Assembly: GCF_041146395.1 (NCBI RefSeq)
Contig: NW_027182922.1
Coordinates: 390,001-454,000, forward strand
Direction: 5' to 3'
Length of the DNA stretch: 64,000 bases
Source of the DNA: Eulemur rufifrons
Taxonomy: Eukaryota; Chordata; Mammalia; Primates; Lemuridae
In this document: positions 33,382-47,191 of the stretch, piece after piece
Position numbering within the stretch: position 1 is the first letter of the stretch
How the letters are laid out: each line of letters opens with the position of its first letter
The notes under the pieces: generated by a model
Told to the model about the DNA's origin: nothing
Database searches by the model: none
Seen by the model: the letters and a program-made list of their open reading frames with translations, nothing else
Program-made: the position numbers and the translations under genes

Positions 33382-35252
33382 ATTCTCAGACTTCTTGCTT
33401 TCTTAGAGTTTAGAAAGCCTTCAATCCTCCCATGCCATGCGTGAAAGGAGGCTCTACCACTGTGTCCTGCATGAAACCCACGGGCCCATACCCAGAGTAT
33501 GATAGAGTGGGTTCCCGGGTACAATCCCAGCCCCCTAAACTCACCCCGCCCGCCCAATGCAGACAGGGCCTGTGCTCTAAGCATAAACAATACCTCTAAC
33601 AGATAACCCTAACCCTGAACATAACACCCAACCCTGTTCCTATTTCTCCCCTTAACATGTAAACCTCACCGTGAGCCTAACTTTAACCACTTATCCTAAC
33701 GTTAATGCATAACCCATTCCCTGAGAACAACCCCTATCCCATAATTCTAACCCTATCTCCTAGTCATCACTGGAACACCTAATCCCTAACCCTAATTCTA
33801 AACCGCTAACCCTAACCAGAACCCTACCTACAACCCTAACACTGACAGTAACCCTTAATTCTAACCCCAACGCTATGCCTAACAAAAACCCTAACCCTTC
33901 ACCCAAACCCCTAAGCCTTACGCTAACCCTTAACCCTAATCCTAATCCTAACCATTAAACCTAACCCTAGCTCTTAAAGCTAACCCTAAACCTTACCCTC
34001 ACGACTAGACCTAACCCTGACACTAACCTAACACCTAACGCTAACTAGAACCCCTAAAGCTAACCCTGAACCCTATCCCTAACCCTAGCAGTAAACTTTA
34101 ACCCTAAACCTAAGCCCAACCCATAACCCTAATCCTATCCTTTTACCCTAAAACTAACCCCTAAACCTAACCCCTATACCTAACCCTAACTCTAACCCCA
34201 ATCCTAATTCTAACCATACCCCTTCATAAAACACTAACTCCTAACCGCTAACCCTAACACTAACCAAAAAGCCTAATCGCTAATCCCTAACCCTAACGCT
34301 TAACCTTTACCCTAACCGTTAACCCTCACCCTAATTCTTAACACTGACCCTAAACTTAACCTTTAACTCTAAGCCTAACCCTTAACCCTACAGTAAGGAA
34401 GACCCTTAAAGCTAATGGGATCCCTTTTCCCTAACCCTAACACTACAGCTAAAAATAACCCTAACCTTTGATCCTTAAACCTAACCCCTAACACTTACAT
34501 TAACCCCAAACCCTAACCCTAATCCTAAGCATTAAACCTAAGTCTATCTCTTAACCCTAACCCTAGCCCTTACCCTAACGCCTAGTTCTAACCCTAAATC
34601 TAACCTCCCGCCTAATCCTAACCTTAAGCCCTAATGCTAACGCTAACCCTGAACCCTAAACCTACCCGTAACCCTTAACACTAACCCTATCCGTGAACCT
34701 TAACCCTGATCCTAACCATTACCCGCACCCAAGCATTTAACCCTGACCCTAACCCTAATCCTTAATGATAACCCTAACACTAAACCCTAACCCTAAGCCC
34801 AACACTTAACCCTAATCCTATCCCTTAACCCTAACCCTAACCCTAACCCTAATGCTAACCCCTAAACGTAACCCTAACCGTGAACAGTAAACCTAACCCT
34901 AACCTCTAACACAAACCATAGCACATACCTCTAACCCAAAAACTAACCCTAACCCTAACCCTAACCCTAAACCCTAACTCTTAACCTTAACCCTAAGCGT
35001 TAACTCTCACGCTAACCTTTAATCCTAACCCTAATCCTAATCTTCAACCCTAAACCTAACACTTAACCCTAACCCTGTACCAAACCCTAACCCCTCATCT
35101 TAACCCTAACCTTAAACCTCAACCCTAAACCAAAGTGTAACCGTTAAATCTAAGAGTAACCTTTAACCCTAACTGTAATCCCTAAGTCTAAGCCCTCACC
35201 CTAACACTAAACTTCATCCTTAACACTAACCATAACCCTAACCCTATATCTA
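33382..35252 (-). repeat. Telomere-like type II unit
   Basis: About 1871 bp. CCCATACCCAGAG core B, no core A, CAGTAAGGAAGACCC marker near 34391, perfect CCCTAA run near 34945-34970. Confidence 0.85.
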
Positions 35253-36914
35253 ATTCTCAGACTTCTTGCTTTCTTAGAGTTTAGAAAGCCTGCAATCCTC
35301 CCACGCCATGCGTGAAAGGAGGCTCTGCCACAGTGTCCTGCATGAAACCCAGAGGCCCATACACTGCGTGCAGTAGAGTGGGTTCCCAGCGACCATCACA
35401 GACACCTAACTTTGCCTCCTAGGGCATACAGGGCCCGTGCCCTAAGCATAAACCCTACCCCTCACCCATAAGCCTAACCCACAACATAACACCTAACCCT
35501 GATCCTACTGCTCACCTTAACAGGTAAACCTCACCATAACCCTAACTTTAACCCCATATCTTAACGTTAATGCATGACACCCTGAGAACAAGCCCTATAC
35601 CGTCATTAAACCCTACCTCCTAGCTATAACCGTAACACCTAATCCCTAATTCTGAAGCGCCAACCCTAACCTTAACCCGACCAACAACACTAACACTAAC
35701 CCTAACCCCTTACCCTTACCCTACGCCTAAAAGTAACCCTAACCGTTGATCCTTCGTAATAACCCCTAACCTTAACCCTAACCCTTAACCTATTCCCAAT
35801 CCTAACCATTAAACATAACCCTAACTCTTAACCCTAACCCTAACCTTTACCCTAATGCCTAGAGATCTAACCCCAACACTGACCTACAGTTAACACTAAC
35901 CCCAACCCCTAATGCTAACCTTAAACCTGAACCAAGCTCCTAACCCTTAACCCTAACACTATCCCTAACCCCTAAGCCTAACCCCAACTGATAACCCTCT
36001 AACCCTCACCCTGAATCCTAACCCTATCCCTTAACCCTAACCCCTAACCCTAACGCTAACTCCAACCCTAAACCTTACCCTGGCCCCCTAACCCAGACTT
36101 AACACCTTACCCCTAACACTAACTCTAACCCTAACCACTAATCCCTACCACTTAACCCTGACTCGAAACCTAACCCCTAACACGAAAAACCCTAACCCCA
36201 ACCCCAACCCTAATTCTCACACTACTTCCATTCCCAGAGTGAAGCAAGCCTACAATACTGCCATGCCATGATTGAGATGAGGCTCCGCCTGAGTCCTGCA
36301 TGTAGGTCCTTTCCCAAGGCCCAGAGAATGATGTTGTGCTTTCGTGGTGACTCTGACCGCACCCCTCTCACCGTAGATTAACCAGGTCCTGTGCCCCTAA
36401 AATGACCGCTAAAGCTAAGCCCTATCACCAACGCTAACCCCTGACCCTGAACCTAAGCCCCAAGCCTAAAGCCCAACATTAACTCTAGACCCTTACCCTA
36501 AACCTAATCCCTAACCCTAATGCTAACCCCTAAACCCAACCCTAACCGTGAACAGTAAACCTAACCCTAACCCCTAACACAAACCATAGCACATAACTCT
36601 AACCCTAAATCTAACCCTAAGCCTAACCGTAAACCCTAACTCTTAACCTTAACCCTAAGCGTTAACTCTCACGCTAACCTTTAATCCTAACCCTAATCCT
36701 AATCTTCAACCCTAAACCTAACACTTAACCCTAAACGTCTACCAAACCCTAACCCCTCATCTTAACCCTAACCTTAAACCTCAACCCTAAACCAAAGTGT
36801 AACCGTTAAATCTAAGAGTAACCTTTAACCCTAACCGTAATCCCTAACCCTAAGCCCTCACCCTAACACTAAACTTCATCCTTAACCCTAACCATAACCC
36901 TAACCCTAAATCTT
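35253..36914 (-). repeat. Telomere-like type I unit
   Basis: 1662 bp with core A at 36213-36397. Core A here has slightly altered sequence (ATGATTGAGATGAGG). Confidence 0.85.
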
Positions 36915-38578
36915 ATTCTCAGACTTCTTGCTTTCTTAGAGTTTAGAAAGCCTGCAATCCTCCCACGCCATGCGTGAAAGGAGGCTCTGCCACAGTGTCC
37001 TGCATGAAACCCAGAGGCCCATACACTGCGTGCGGTAGAGTGGGTTTCAAGCGACGATCACAGACACCTAACTTTGCCTCCTAGGGCATACAGGGCCCGT
37101 GCCCTAAGCATAAACCCTACGCCTCACCCATATGCCTAACCCACAACATAACACCTAACCCTGATCCTACTGCTCACCTTAACAGGTAAACCTCACCATA
37201 ACCCTACCTTTAACCCCATATCTTAACGTTAATGCATGACACCCTGAGAACAAGCCCTATACCGTCATTATAACCCTACCTCCTAGCTATAACCGTAACA
37301 CTTAATCCCTAATTCTGAAACGCCAACCCTAACCTTAACCCGACCAACAACACTAACACTAACCCTAACCCCTTACCCTAACCCTACGCCTAAAAGTAAC
37401 CCTAACCGTTGATCCTTCGTCATAACCCCTAACCTTAACCCTAACCCTTAACCCTATTCCCAAACCTAACCATTAAACAGAACCCTAACTCTTAACCCTA
37501 ACCCTAACCTTTACCCTAATGCCTAGAGATCTAACCCCAACACTGACCTACAGTTAACACTAACCCCAACCCCTAATGCTAACCTTAAACCTGAACCAAG
37601 CTCCTAACCCTTAACCCTAACACTATCCCTAACCCCTAAGCCTAACCCCAACTGTTAACCCTCTAACCCTCACCCTGAATCCTAACCCTATCCCTTAACC
37701 CTAACCCCTAACCCTAACGCTAACTCCAACCCTAAACCTTACCCTGGCCCCCTAACCCAGACTTAACACCTTACCCCTAACACTAACTCTAACCCTAACC
37801 ACTAATCCCTAGCACCTAACCCTGACTCGAAACCTAACCCCTAACACGAAAAACCCTAACCCCAACCCCAACTCTAATTCTCACACTACTTCCATTCCCA
37901 GAGTGAAGCAAGCCTACAATACAGCCATGCCATGTGTGAGATGAGGCTCCGCCTGAGTCCTGCATGTAGGTCCTCTCCCAAGGCCCAGGGAATGATGTTG
38001 TGCATTCGTGGTGACTCCGACCGCACCCCTCTCACCGTAGATTAACCAGGTCCTGTGCCCTTAAACTGACCGCTAAAGCTAAGCCCTACCACCAACGCTA
38101 ACCCCTGACCCTGAACTTAAGCCCCGAGCCTAAAGCCCAACATTAACTCTAGACCCTTACCCTAAACCTAATCCCTAACCCTAATGCTAACCCCTAAACC
38201 CTACCCTAACCGTGAACAGTAAACCTAACCCTAACCCCTAACACAAACCATAGCACATAACTCTAACCCTAAATCTAACCCTAAGCCTAACCGTCAACCC
38301 TAACTCTTAACCTTAACCCTAAGCGTTAACTCTCACGCTAACCTTTAATCCTAACCCTAATCCTAATCTTCAACCCTAAACCTAACACTTAACCCTAAAG
38401 GTCTACTAAACCCTAACCCCTCATCTTAACCCTAACCTTAAACCTCAACCCTAAACCAAAGTGTAACCGTTAAATCTAAGAGTAACCTTTAACCCTAACC
38501 GTAATCCCTAACCCTAAGCCCTGACTCTAACACTAAACTTCATTATTAACCCTAACCATAACCCTAACCCTAAATCTA
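36915..38578 (-). repeat. Telomere-like type I unit
   Basis: 1664 bp, core A at 37877. Carries private variants AAAGGTCTACTAAACC, CCGTCAACCC and CCCTGACTCTAAC shared with the next unit. Confidence 0.85.
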
Positions 38579-40240
38579 ATTCTCAGACTTCTTGCTTTCT
38601 TAGAGTTTAGAAAGCCTGCAATCCTCCAACGCCATGTGTGAAAGGAGGCTCTGCCACAGTGTCCTGCATGAAACCCAGAGGCCCATACACTGCGTGCGGT
38701 AGAGTGGGTTCCCAGCGACCATCACAGACACCTAACTTTGCCTCCTAGGGCATACAGGGCCCGTGCCCTAAGCATAAACCCTACCCCTCACCCATAAGCC
38801 TAACCCACAACATAACACCTAACCCTGATCCTACTGCTCACCTTAACAGGTAAACCTCACCATAACCCTAACTTTAACCCCATATCTTAACGTTAATGCA
38901 TGACACCCTGAGAACAAGCCCTATACCGTCATTATAACCCTACCTCCTAGCTATAACCGTAACACCTAATCCCTAATTCTGAAGCGCCAACCCTAACCTT
39001 AACTCGACCAACAACACTAACACTAACACTAACCCCTTACCCTAACCCTACGCCTAAAATAACCCTAACCGTTGATCCTTCGTCATAACCCCTAACCTTA
39101 ACCCTAACCCTTAACCTATTCCCAATCCTAACCATTAAACAGAACCCTAACTCTTAACCCTAACCCTAACCTTTACCCTAATGCCTAGAGATCTAACCCC
39201 AACACTGACCTACAGTTAACACTAACCCCAACCCCTAATGCTAACCTTAAACCTGAACCAAGCTCCTAACCCTTAACCCTAACACTATCCCTAATCCCTA
39301 ATCCTAACCCCAACTGTTAACCCTCTAACCCTCACCCTGAATCCTAACCCTATCCCTTAAACGTAACCCCTAACACTAACGCTAACTCCAACCCTAAACC
39401 TTACCCTGGCCCCCTAACCCAGACTTAACACCTTACCCCTAACACTAACTCTAACCCTAACCACTAATCCCTAGCACCTAACCCTGACTCGAAACCTAAC
39501 CCCTAACACGAAAAACCCTAACCCCAACCCCAACCCTAATTCTCACACTGCTTCCATTCCCAGAGTGAAGCAAGCCTACAATACAGCCATGCCATGTGTG
39601 AGATGAGGCTCCGCCTGAGTCCTGCATGTAGGTCCTCTCCCAAGGCCCAGGGAATGATGTTGTGCATTCGTGGTGACTCCGACCGCACCCCTCTCACCGT
39701 AGATTAACCAGGTCCTGTGCCCTTAAACTGACCGCTAAAGCTAAGCCCTACCACCAACGCTAACCCCTGACCCTGAACTTAAGCCCCGAGCCTAAAGCCC
39801 AACATTAACTCTAGACCCTTACCCTAAACCTAATCCCTAACCCTAATGCTAACCCCTAAACCCTACCCTAACCGTGAACAGTAAACCTAACCCTAACCCC
39901 TAACACAAACCATAGCACATAACTCTAACCCTAAATCTAACCCTAAGCCTAACCGTCAACCCTAACTCTTAACCTTAACCCTAAGCGTTAACTCTCACGC
40001 TAACCTTTAATCCTAACCCTAATCCTAATCTTCAACCCTAAACCTAACACTTAACCCTAAAGGTCTACTAAACCCTAACCCCTCATCTTAACCCTAACCT
40101 TAAACCTCAACCCTAAACCAAAGTGTAACCGTTAAATCTAAGAGTAACCTTTAACCCTAACCGTAATCCCTAACCCTAAGCCCTGACTCTAACACTAAAC
40201 TTCATCCTTAACCCTAACCATAACCCTAACCCTAAATCTA
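38579..40240 (-). repeat. Telomere-like type I unit, twin of the previous
   Basis: 1662 bp, core A at 39539. Shares the private variants of the preceding unit at the corresponding positions, indicating recent duplication or conversion. Confidence 0.85.
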
Positions 40241-41903
40241 ATTCTCAGACTTCTTGCTTTCTTAGAGTTTAGAAAGCCTGCAATCCTCCAACGCCATGTG
40301 TGAAAGGAGGCTCTGCCACAGTGTCCTGCATGAAACCCAGAGGCCCATACACTGCGTGCGGTAGAGTGGGTTCCCAGCGACCATCACAGACACCTAACTT
40401 TGCCTCCTAGGGCATACAGGGCCCGTGCCCTAAGCATAAACCCTACCCCTCACCCATAAGCCTAACCCACAACATAACACCTAACCCTGATCCTACTGCT
40501 CACCTTAACAGGTAAACCTCACCATAACCCTAACTTTAACCCCATATCTTAACGTTAATGCATGACACCCTGAGAACAAGCCCTATACCGTCATTATAAC
40601 CCTACCTCCTAGCTATAACCGTAACACCTAATCCCTAATTCTGAAGCGCCAACCCTAACCTTAACCCGACCAACAACACTAACACTAACCCTAACCCCTT
40701 ACCCTAACCCTACGCCTAAAAGTAACCCTAACCGTTGATCCTTCGTCATAACCCCTAACCTTAACCCTAACCCTTAACCTATTCCCAATCCTAACCATTA
40801 AACAGAACCCTAACTCTTAACCCTAACCCTAACCTTTACCCTAATGCCTAGAGGTCTAACCCCAACGCTGACCTACAGTTAACACTAACCCCAACCCCTA
40901 ATGCTAACCTTAAACCTGAACCAAGCTCCTAACCCTTAACCCTAACACTATCCCTAACCCCTAAGCCTAACCCCAACTGTTAACCCTCTAACCCTCACCC
41001 TGAATCCTAACCCTATCCCTTAACCCTAACCCCTAACCCTAACGCTAACTCCAACCCTAAACCTTACCCTGGCCCCCTAACCCAGACTTAACACCTTACC
41101 CCTAACACTAACTCTAACCCTAACCACTAATCCCTAGCACCTAACCCTGACTCGAAACCTAACCCCTAACATGAAAAACCCTAACCCGAACCCCAACCAT
41201 AATTCTCACACTACTTCCATTCCCAGAGTGAAGCAAGCCTACAATACAGCCATGCCATGTGTGAGATGATGCTCCGCCTGAGTCATGCATGGAGGTCCTG
41301 TCCCAAGGCCCAGGGAATGATGTTGTACTTTCGTGGTGACTCCGACCGCACCCCTCTCACCGTAGATTAACCAGGTCCTGTGCCCTTAAACTGACCGCTA
41401 AAGCTAAGCCCTACCACCAACGCTAACCCCTGACCCTGAACCTAAGTCCCGAGCCTAAAGCCCAACATTAACTCTAGACCCTTACCCTAAACCTAATCCC
41501 TAACGCTAATGCTAACCCCTAAACCCAACCCTAACCGTGAACAGTAAACCTAACCCTAACCCCTAACACAAACCATAGCACATAACTCTAACCCTAAATC
41601 TAACCCTAAGCCTAACCGTAAACCCTAACACTTAACCTTAACCCTAAGCGTTAACTCTCACGCTAAACTTTAATCCTAACCCTAATCCTAATCTTCAACC
41701 CTAAACCTAACACTTAACCCTAAACGTCTACCAAACCCTAACCCCTCATCTTAACCCTAACCGTAAACCTCAACCCTAAACCGAACTGTAACCGTTAAAC
41801 CTAAGAGTAACCTTTAACCCTAACCTTAATCCCTAACCTTAAGCCCTCACCCTAACACTAGACTTCATCCTTAACCCTAACCATATTCCTAACCCTAAAT
41901 CTA
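40241..41903 (-). repeat. Telomere-like type I unit
   Basis: 1663 bp, core A at 41202. Lacks the private variants of the preceding pair in its distal half. Confidence 0.85.
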
Positions 41904-43756
41904 ATTCTCAGACTTCTTGCTTTCTTAGAGTTTAGAAAGCCTGCAATTCTCCCATGCCATGCGTGAAAGGAGGCTCTACCACTGTGTCCTGCATGAAACC
42001 CACGGGCCCATACCCAGAGTATGATAGAGTGGGTTCCCGGGTACAATCCCAGGCCCCTAAACTCCCCCCGCCCGCCCAATGCAGACTGGGCCCGTGCGCT
42101 AAGCATAAAAAATACCTTTAACAGATAACCCTAACCCTGAACATAACAGCCAACCCTCTTCCTATTTCTCCCCTTAACACGTAAACCTCACCGTGAGCCT
42201 AACTTTAACCTCTTATCCTAACGTTCATGCATAACCCATTCCCTGAGAACAACCCCTATCCCATAATTCTAACCCTATCTCCTAGTCATCACTGGAACAC
42301 CTAATCCCTAACCCTAATTCTAAACCGCTAACCTTAACCGGAACCCTACCTACAACCCTAACACTGACAGTAACCCTTACTTCTAACCCCAACACTATGC
42401 CTAACAAAAACCCTAACCCTTCACCCAAACCCCTAAGTCTTACGCTAACCCTTAACCCTAATCCTAATCCTAACCATTAAACCTAACCCTAGCTCTTAAA
42501 GCTAACCCTAAACCTTACCCTCACGACTAGACCTAACCCTGACACTAACCTAACACCTAACCCTAACCAGAACCCCTAAAGCTAACCCTGAACCCTATCC
42601 CTAACCCTAGCAGTAAACTTTAACCCTAAACCTAAGCCCACCCCATAACCCTAATCCTATCCTTTTACCCTAAAACTAACCCCTAAACCTAACCCCTATA
42701 CCTAACCCTAACTCTAACCCCAATCCTAATTCTAACCATACCCCTTCATAAAACACGAACTCCTAACCTCTAACCCTAACACTAACCAAAAACCCTAATC
42801 GCTAATTCCTAACCCTAACGCTTAACCTTTACCCTAACCGTTAACCCTCACCCTAATTCTTAACACTGACCCTAACCTTAACCTTTAACTCTAAGCCTAA
42901 CCCTTAACCCTACAGTAAGGAAGACCCTTAATGCTAATGGGATCCCTTTTCCCTAACCCTAACACTACAGCTAAAAATAACCCTAACCTTTGATCCTTAA
43001 ACCTAACCCCTAACACTTACTTTAACCCCAAACCCTAACACTAATCCTAAGCATTAAACCTAACCCTATCCCTTAACCCTAACCCTAGCCCTTACCCTAA
43101 CGTCTAGTTCTAACCCTAAATCTAACCTCCCGCCTAATCCTAACCTTAAGCCCAAATGCTAACGCTAACCCTGAACCCTAAACCTACCCGTAACCCTTAA
43201 CACTAACCCTATCCGTGAACCTTAACCCTGACCCTAACCATTACCCGCACCCAAGCATTTAACCCTGACCCTAACCCTAATCCTTAATGATAACCCTAAC
43301 ACTAAACCCTAACCCTAAGCCCAACACTTAACCCTAATCCTATCCCTTAACCCTAATCCTAATGCTAACCCCTAAACGTAACCCTAAACGTGAACAGTAA
43401 ACCTAACCCTAACCTCTAACACAAAGCATAGCACATAACTCTAACCCTAAATCTAACCCTAAGCCTAACCGTAAACCCTAACTCTTAACCTTAACCCTAA
43501 GCGTTAACTCTCACGCAAACCTTTAATCCTAACCCTAATCCTAATCTTCAACCCTAAACCTAACACTTAACCCTAACCCTGTACCAAACCCTAACCCCTC
43601 ATCTTAACCCTAACCTTAAACCTCAACCCTAAACCAAAGTGTAACCGTTAAATCTAAGAGTAACCTTTAACCCTAACCGTAATCCCTAACCCTAAGCCCT
43701 CACCCTAACACTAAACTTCATCCTTAACCCTAACCATAACCCTAACCCTAAATCTA
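41904..43756 (-). repeat. Telomere-like type II unit
   Basis: 1853 bp, no core A; CAGTAAGGAAGACCC marker near 42914. Confidence 0.85.
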
Positions 43757-45419
43757 ATTCTCAGACTTCTTGCTTTCTTAGAGTTTAGAAAGCCTGCAAT
43801 CCTCCCACGCCATGTGTGAAAGGAGGCTCTGCCACAGTTTCCTGCATGAAACCCAGAGGCCCATACACTGCGTGCGGTGGAGTGGGTTCCCAGCGACCAT
43901 CACAGACACCTAACTTTGCCTCCTAGGGCATACAGGGCCCGTGCCCTAAGCATAAACCCTACCCCTCACCCATAAGCCTAACCCACAACATAACACCTAA
44001 CCCTGATCCTACTGCTCACCTTAACAGGTAAACCTCACCATAACCCTAACTTTAACCCCATATCTTAACGTTAATGCATGACACCCTGAGAACAAGCCCT
44101 ATACCGTCATTATAACCCTACCTCCTAGCTATAACCGTAACACCTAATCCCTAATTCTGAAGCGCCAACCCTAACCTTAACCCGACCAACAACACTAACA
44201 CTAACCCTAACCCCTTACCCTAACCCTACGCCTAAAAGTAACCCTAACCGTTGATCCTTCATCATAACCCCTAACCTTAACCCTAACCCTTAACCCTATT
44301 CCCAATCGTAACCATTAAACAGAACCCTAACTCTTAACCCTAACCCTAACCTTTACCCTAATGCCTAGAGATCTAACCCCAACACTGAGCTACAGTTAAG
44401 AGTAACCCCAACCCCTAATGCTAACCTTAAACCTGAACCAAGCTCCTAACCCTTAACGCTAACACTATCCCTAACCCCTAAGCCTAACCCCAACTGTTAA
44501 CCCTCTAACCCTCACCCTGAATCCTAACCCTATCCCTTAACCCTAACCCCTAACCCTAACGCTAACTCCAACCCTAAACCTTACCCTGGCCCCCTAACCC
44601 AGACTTAACACCTTACCCCTAACACTAACTCTAACCCTAACCACTAATCCCTAGCACCTAACCCTGACTCGAAACCTAACCCCTAACACGAAAAACCCTA
44701 ACCCCAACCCCAACCCTAATTCTCACACTACTTCCATTCCCAGAGTCAAGCAAGTCTACAATACATCCATGCCATGTGTGAGATGAGGCTCCGCCTGAGT
44801 CTGCATGTAGGTCCTCTCCCAAGGCCCAGGGAATGATGTTGTGCTTTCGTGGTGACTCCGACCGCACCCCTCTCACCGTAGATTAACCAGGTCCTGTGCC
44901 CTTAAACTGACCGCTAAAGCTAAGCCCTACCACCAACACTAACCCCTGTCCCTGAACCTAAGCCCCGAGCCTAAAGCCCAACATTAACTCTAGACCCTTA
45001 CCCTAAACATAATCCCTAACCCTAATGCTAACCCCTAAACCCAACCCTAACCGTGAACAGTAAACCTAACCCTAACCCCTAACACAAACCATAGCACATA
45101 ACTCTAACCCTAAATCTAACCCTAAGCATAACCGAAAACCCTATCTCTTAACCTTAACCCTAAGCGTTAACTCTCATGCTAACCTTTAATCCTAACCCTA
45201 ATCCTAATCTTCAACCCTAAACCTAACACTTAACCCTAAACGTCTACCAAACCCTTACCCCTCATCTTAACCCTAACCGTAAACCTCAACCCTAAACCGA
45301 ACTGTAACCGTTAAACCTAAGAGTAACCTTTAACCCTAACCCTAATCCCTAACCCTAAGCCCTCACCCTAACACTAAACTTCATCCTTCACCCTAACCAT
45401 AATCCTAACCCTAAATCTA
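43757..45419 (-). repeat. Telomere-like type I unit
   Basis: 1663 bp, core A at 44719-44901 with a one-base shortening (GAGTCTGCATG). Confidence 0.85.
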
Positions 45420-47191
45420 ATTCTCAGACTTCTTGCTTTCTTAGAGTTTAGAAAGCCTGCAATCCTCCCATGCCATGCATGAAAGGAGGCTCTACCACTG
45501 TGTCCTGCATGAAACCCACGGGCCCATACCCAGAGTATGATAGAGTGGGTTCCCGGGTACAATCCCAGCCCCCTAAACTCCCCCCGCCGGCCTAATGCAG
45601 ACAGGGCCCGTGCGCTAAGCATAAAAAATACCTTTAACAGATAACCCTAACCCTGAACATAACACCCAACCCTGTTCCTATTTCTCCCCTTAACACGTAA
45701 ACCTCACCGTGAGCCTAACTTTAACCTCTTATCCTAACGTTCATGCATAACCCATTCCCTGAGAACAACCCCTATCCCATAATTCTAACCCTATCTCCTA
45801 GTCATCACTGGAACACCTAATCCCTAACCCTAATTCTAAACGGCTAACCCTAACCGGAACCCTACCTACAACCCTAACACTGACAGTAACCCTTACTTCT
45901 AACCCCAACGCTATGCCTAACAAAAACCCTAACCCTTCACCCTAACCCCTAAGCCTTACGCTAACCCTTAACCCTAATCCTAATCCTAACCATTAAACCT
46001 AACCCTAGCTCTTAAAGCTAACCCTAAACCTTACCCTCACGACTAGACCTAACCCTGACACTAACCTAACACCTAACCCTAACCAGAACCCCTAAAGCTA
46101 ACCCTGAACCCTATCCCTAACCCTAGCAGTAAACTTTAACCCTAAACCTAAGCCCAACCCATAACCCTAATCCTATCCTTTTACCCTAAAACTAACCCCT
46201 AAACCTAACCCCTATACCTAACCCTAACTCTAACCCCAATCCTAATTCTAACCATACCCCTTCATAAAACACGAACTCCTAACCTCTAACCCTAACACTA
46301 ACCAAAAACCCTAATCGCTAATCCCTAACCCTAACGCTTAACCTTTACCCTAACCGTTAACCCCCCCCCCTAATTCTTAACACTGACCCTAACCTTAACC
46401 TTTAACTCTAAGCCTAACCCTTAACCCTACAGTAAGGAAGACCCTTAATGCTAATGGGATCACTTTTCCCTAACCCTAACACTACAGCTAAAAATAACCC
46501 TAACCTTTGATCCTTAAACCTAACCCCTAACACTTACTTTAACCCCAAACCCTAACCCTAATCCTAAGCATTAAACCTAACCCTATCTCTTAACCCTAAC
46601 CCTAGCCCTTACCCTAACGCTTAGATCTAACCCTAAATCTAACCTCCTGCCTAATCCTAACCTTAAGCCCTAATGCTAACTCTAACCCTGAACCCTAAAC
46701 CTACCCATAACCCTTAACACTAACGCTATCCGTAAACCTTAACCCTGACCCTAACCATTACCCGCACCCAAGCATTTAACCCTGACCCTAACCCTAATCC
46801 TTAATGATAACGCTAACACTAAACCCTAACCCTAAGCCCAACACTTAACCATAATACTATCCTTTAACCCTAAGCCTAACCCTAACCCCTAACGCTAAAC
46901 CTAACCCTAACCGCAACCCTAACCCTCAATCTTGAAACTTACCATTAACCCTGACACTAACCCTTAACCCTAACCCTACTCCTAATCCTTATCCATAAGG
47001 CTAATACTGAAGCCTAACCCTGTGCCAAACGCTAAACCCAAACCTTAACCCTAACCCTGAATCTTAAACGTAAACCTAACTGTAACTGTTAAACCTAACA
47101 CTAACATTTAACCCTAACACCTAACCCTAAGACTCCACCCTAACACTAATCTTCATCCCTAAACATTACCATAATCCTACCCCTAAATCTA
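45420..47191 (-). repeat. Telomere-like type II unit, diverging distally
   Basis: About 1772 bp. Type II markers are present (CAGTAAGGAAGACCC near 46429), but after about 46860 the sequence no longer follows the other type II units and is more degenerate. It contains a run of C at about 46362. Confidence 0.8.

Noticed and set aside
33336..33590. 62-84 codon minus-strand frames over core B (also at 26468, 28137, 29805, 41858, 45374, 47146)
   Set aside because: The frame extends from core B into TTAGGG-like DNA, giving an arginine/valine-rich tail. Its repetition follows the repeat unit, lengths vary and there is no domain; chance openness of repeated DNA is enough.
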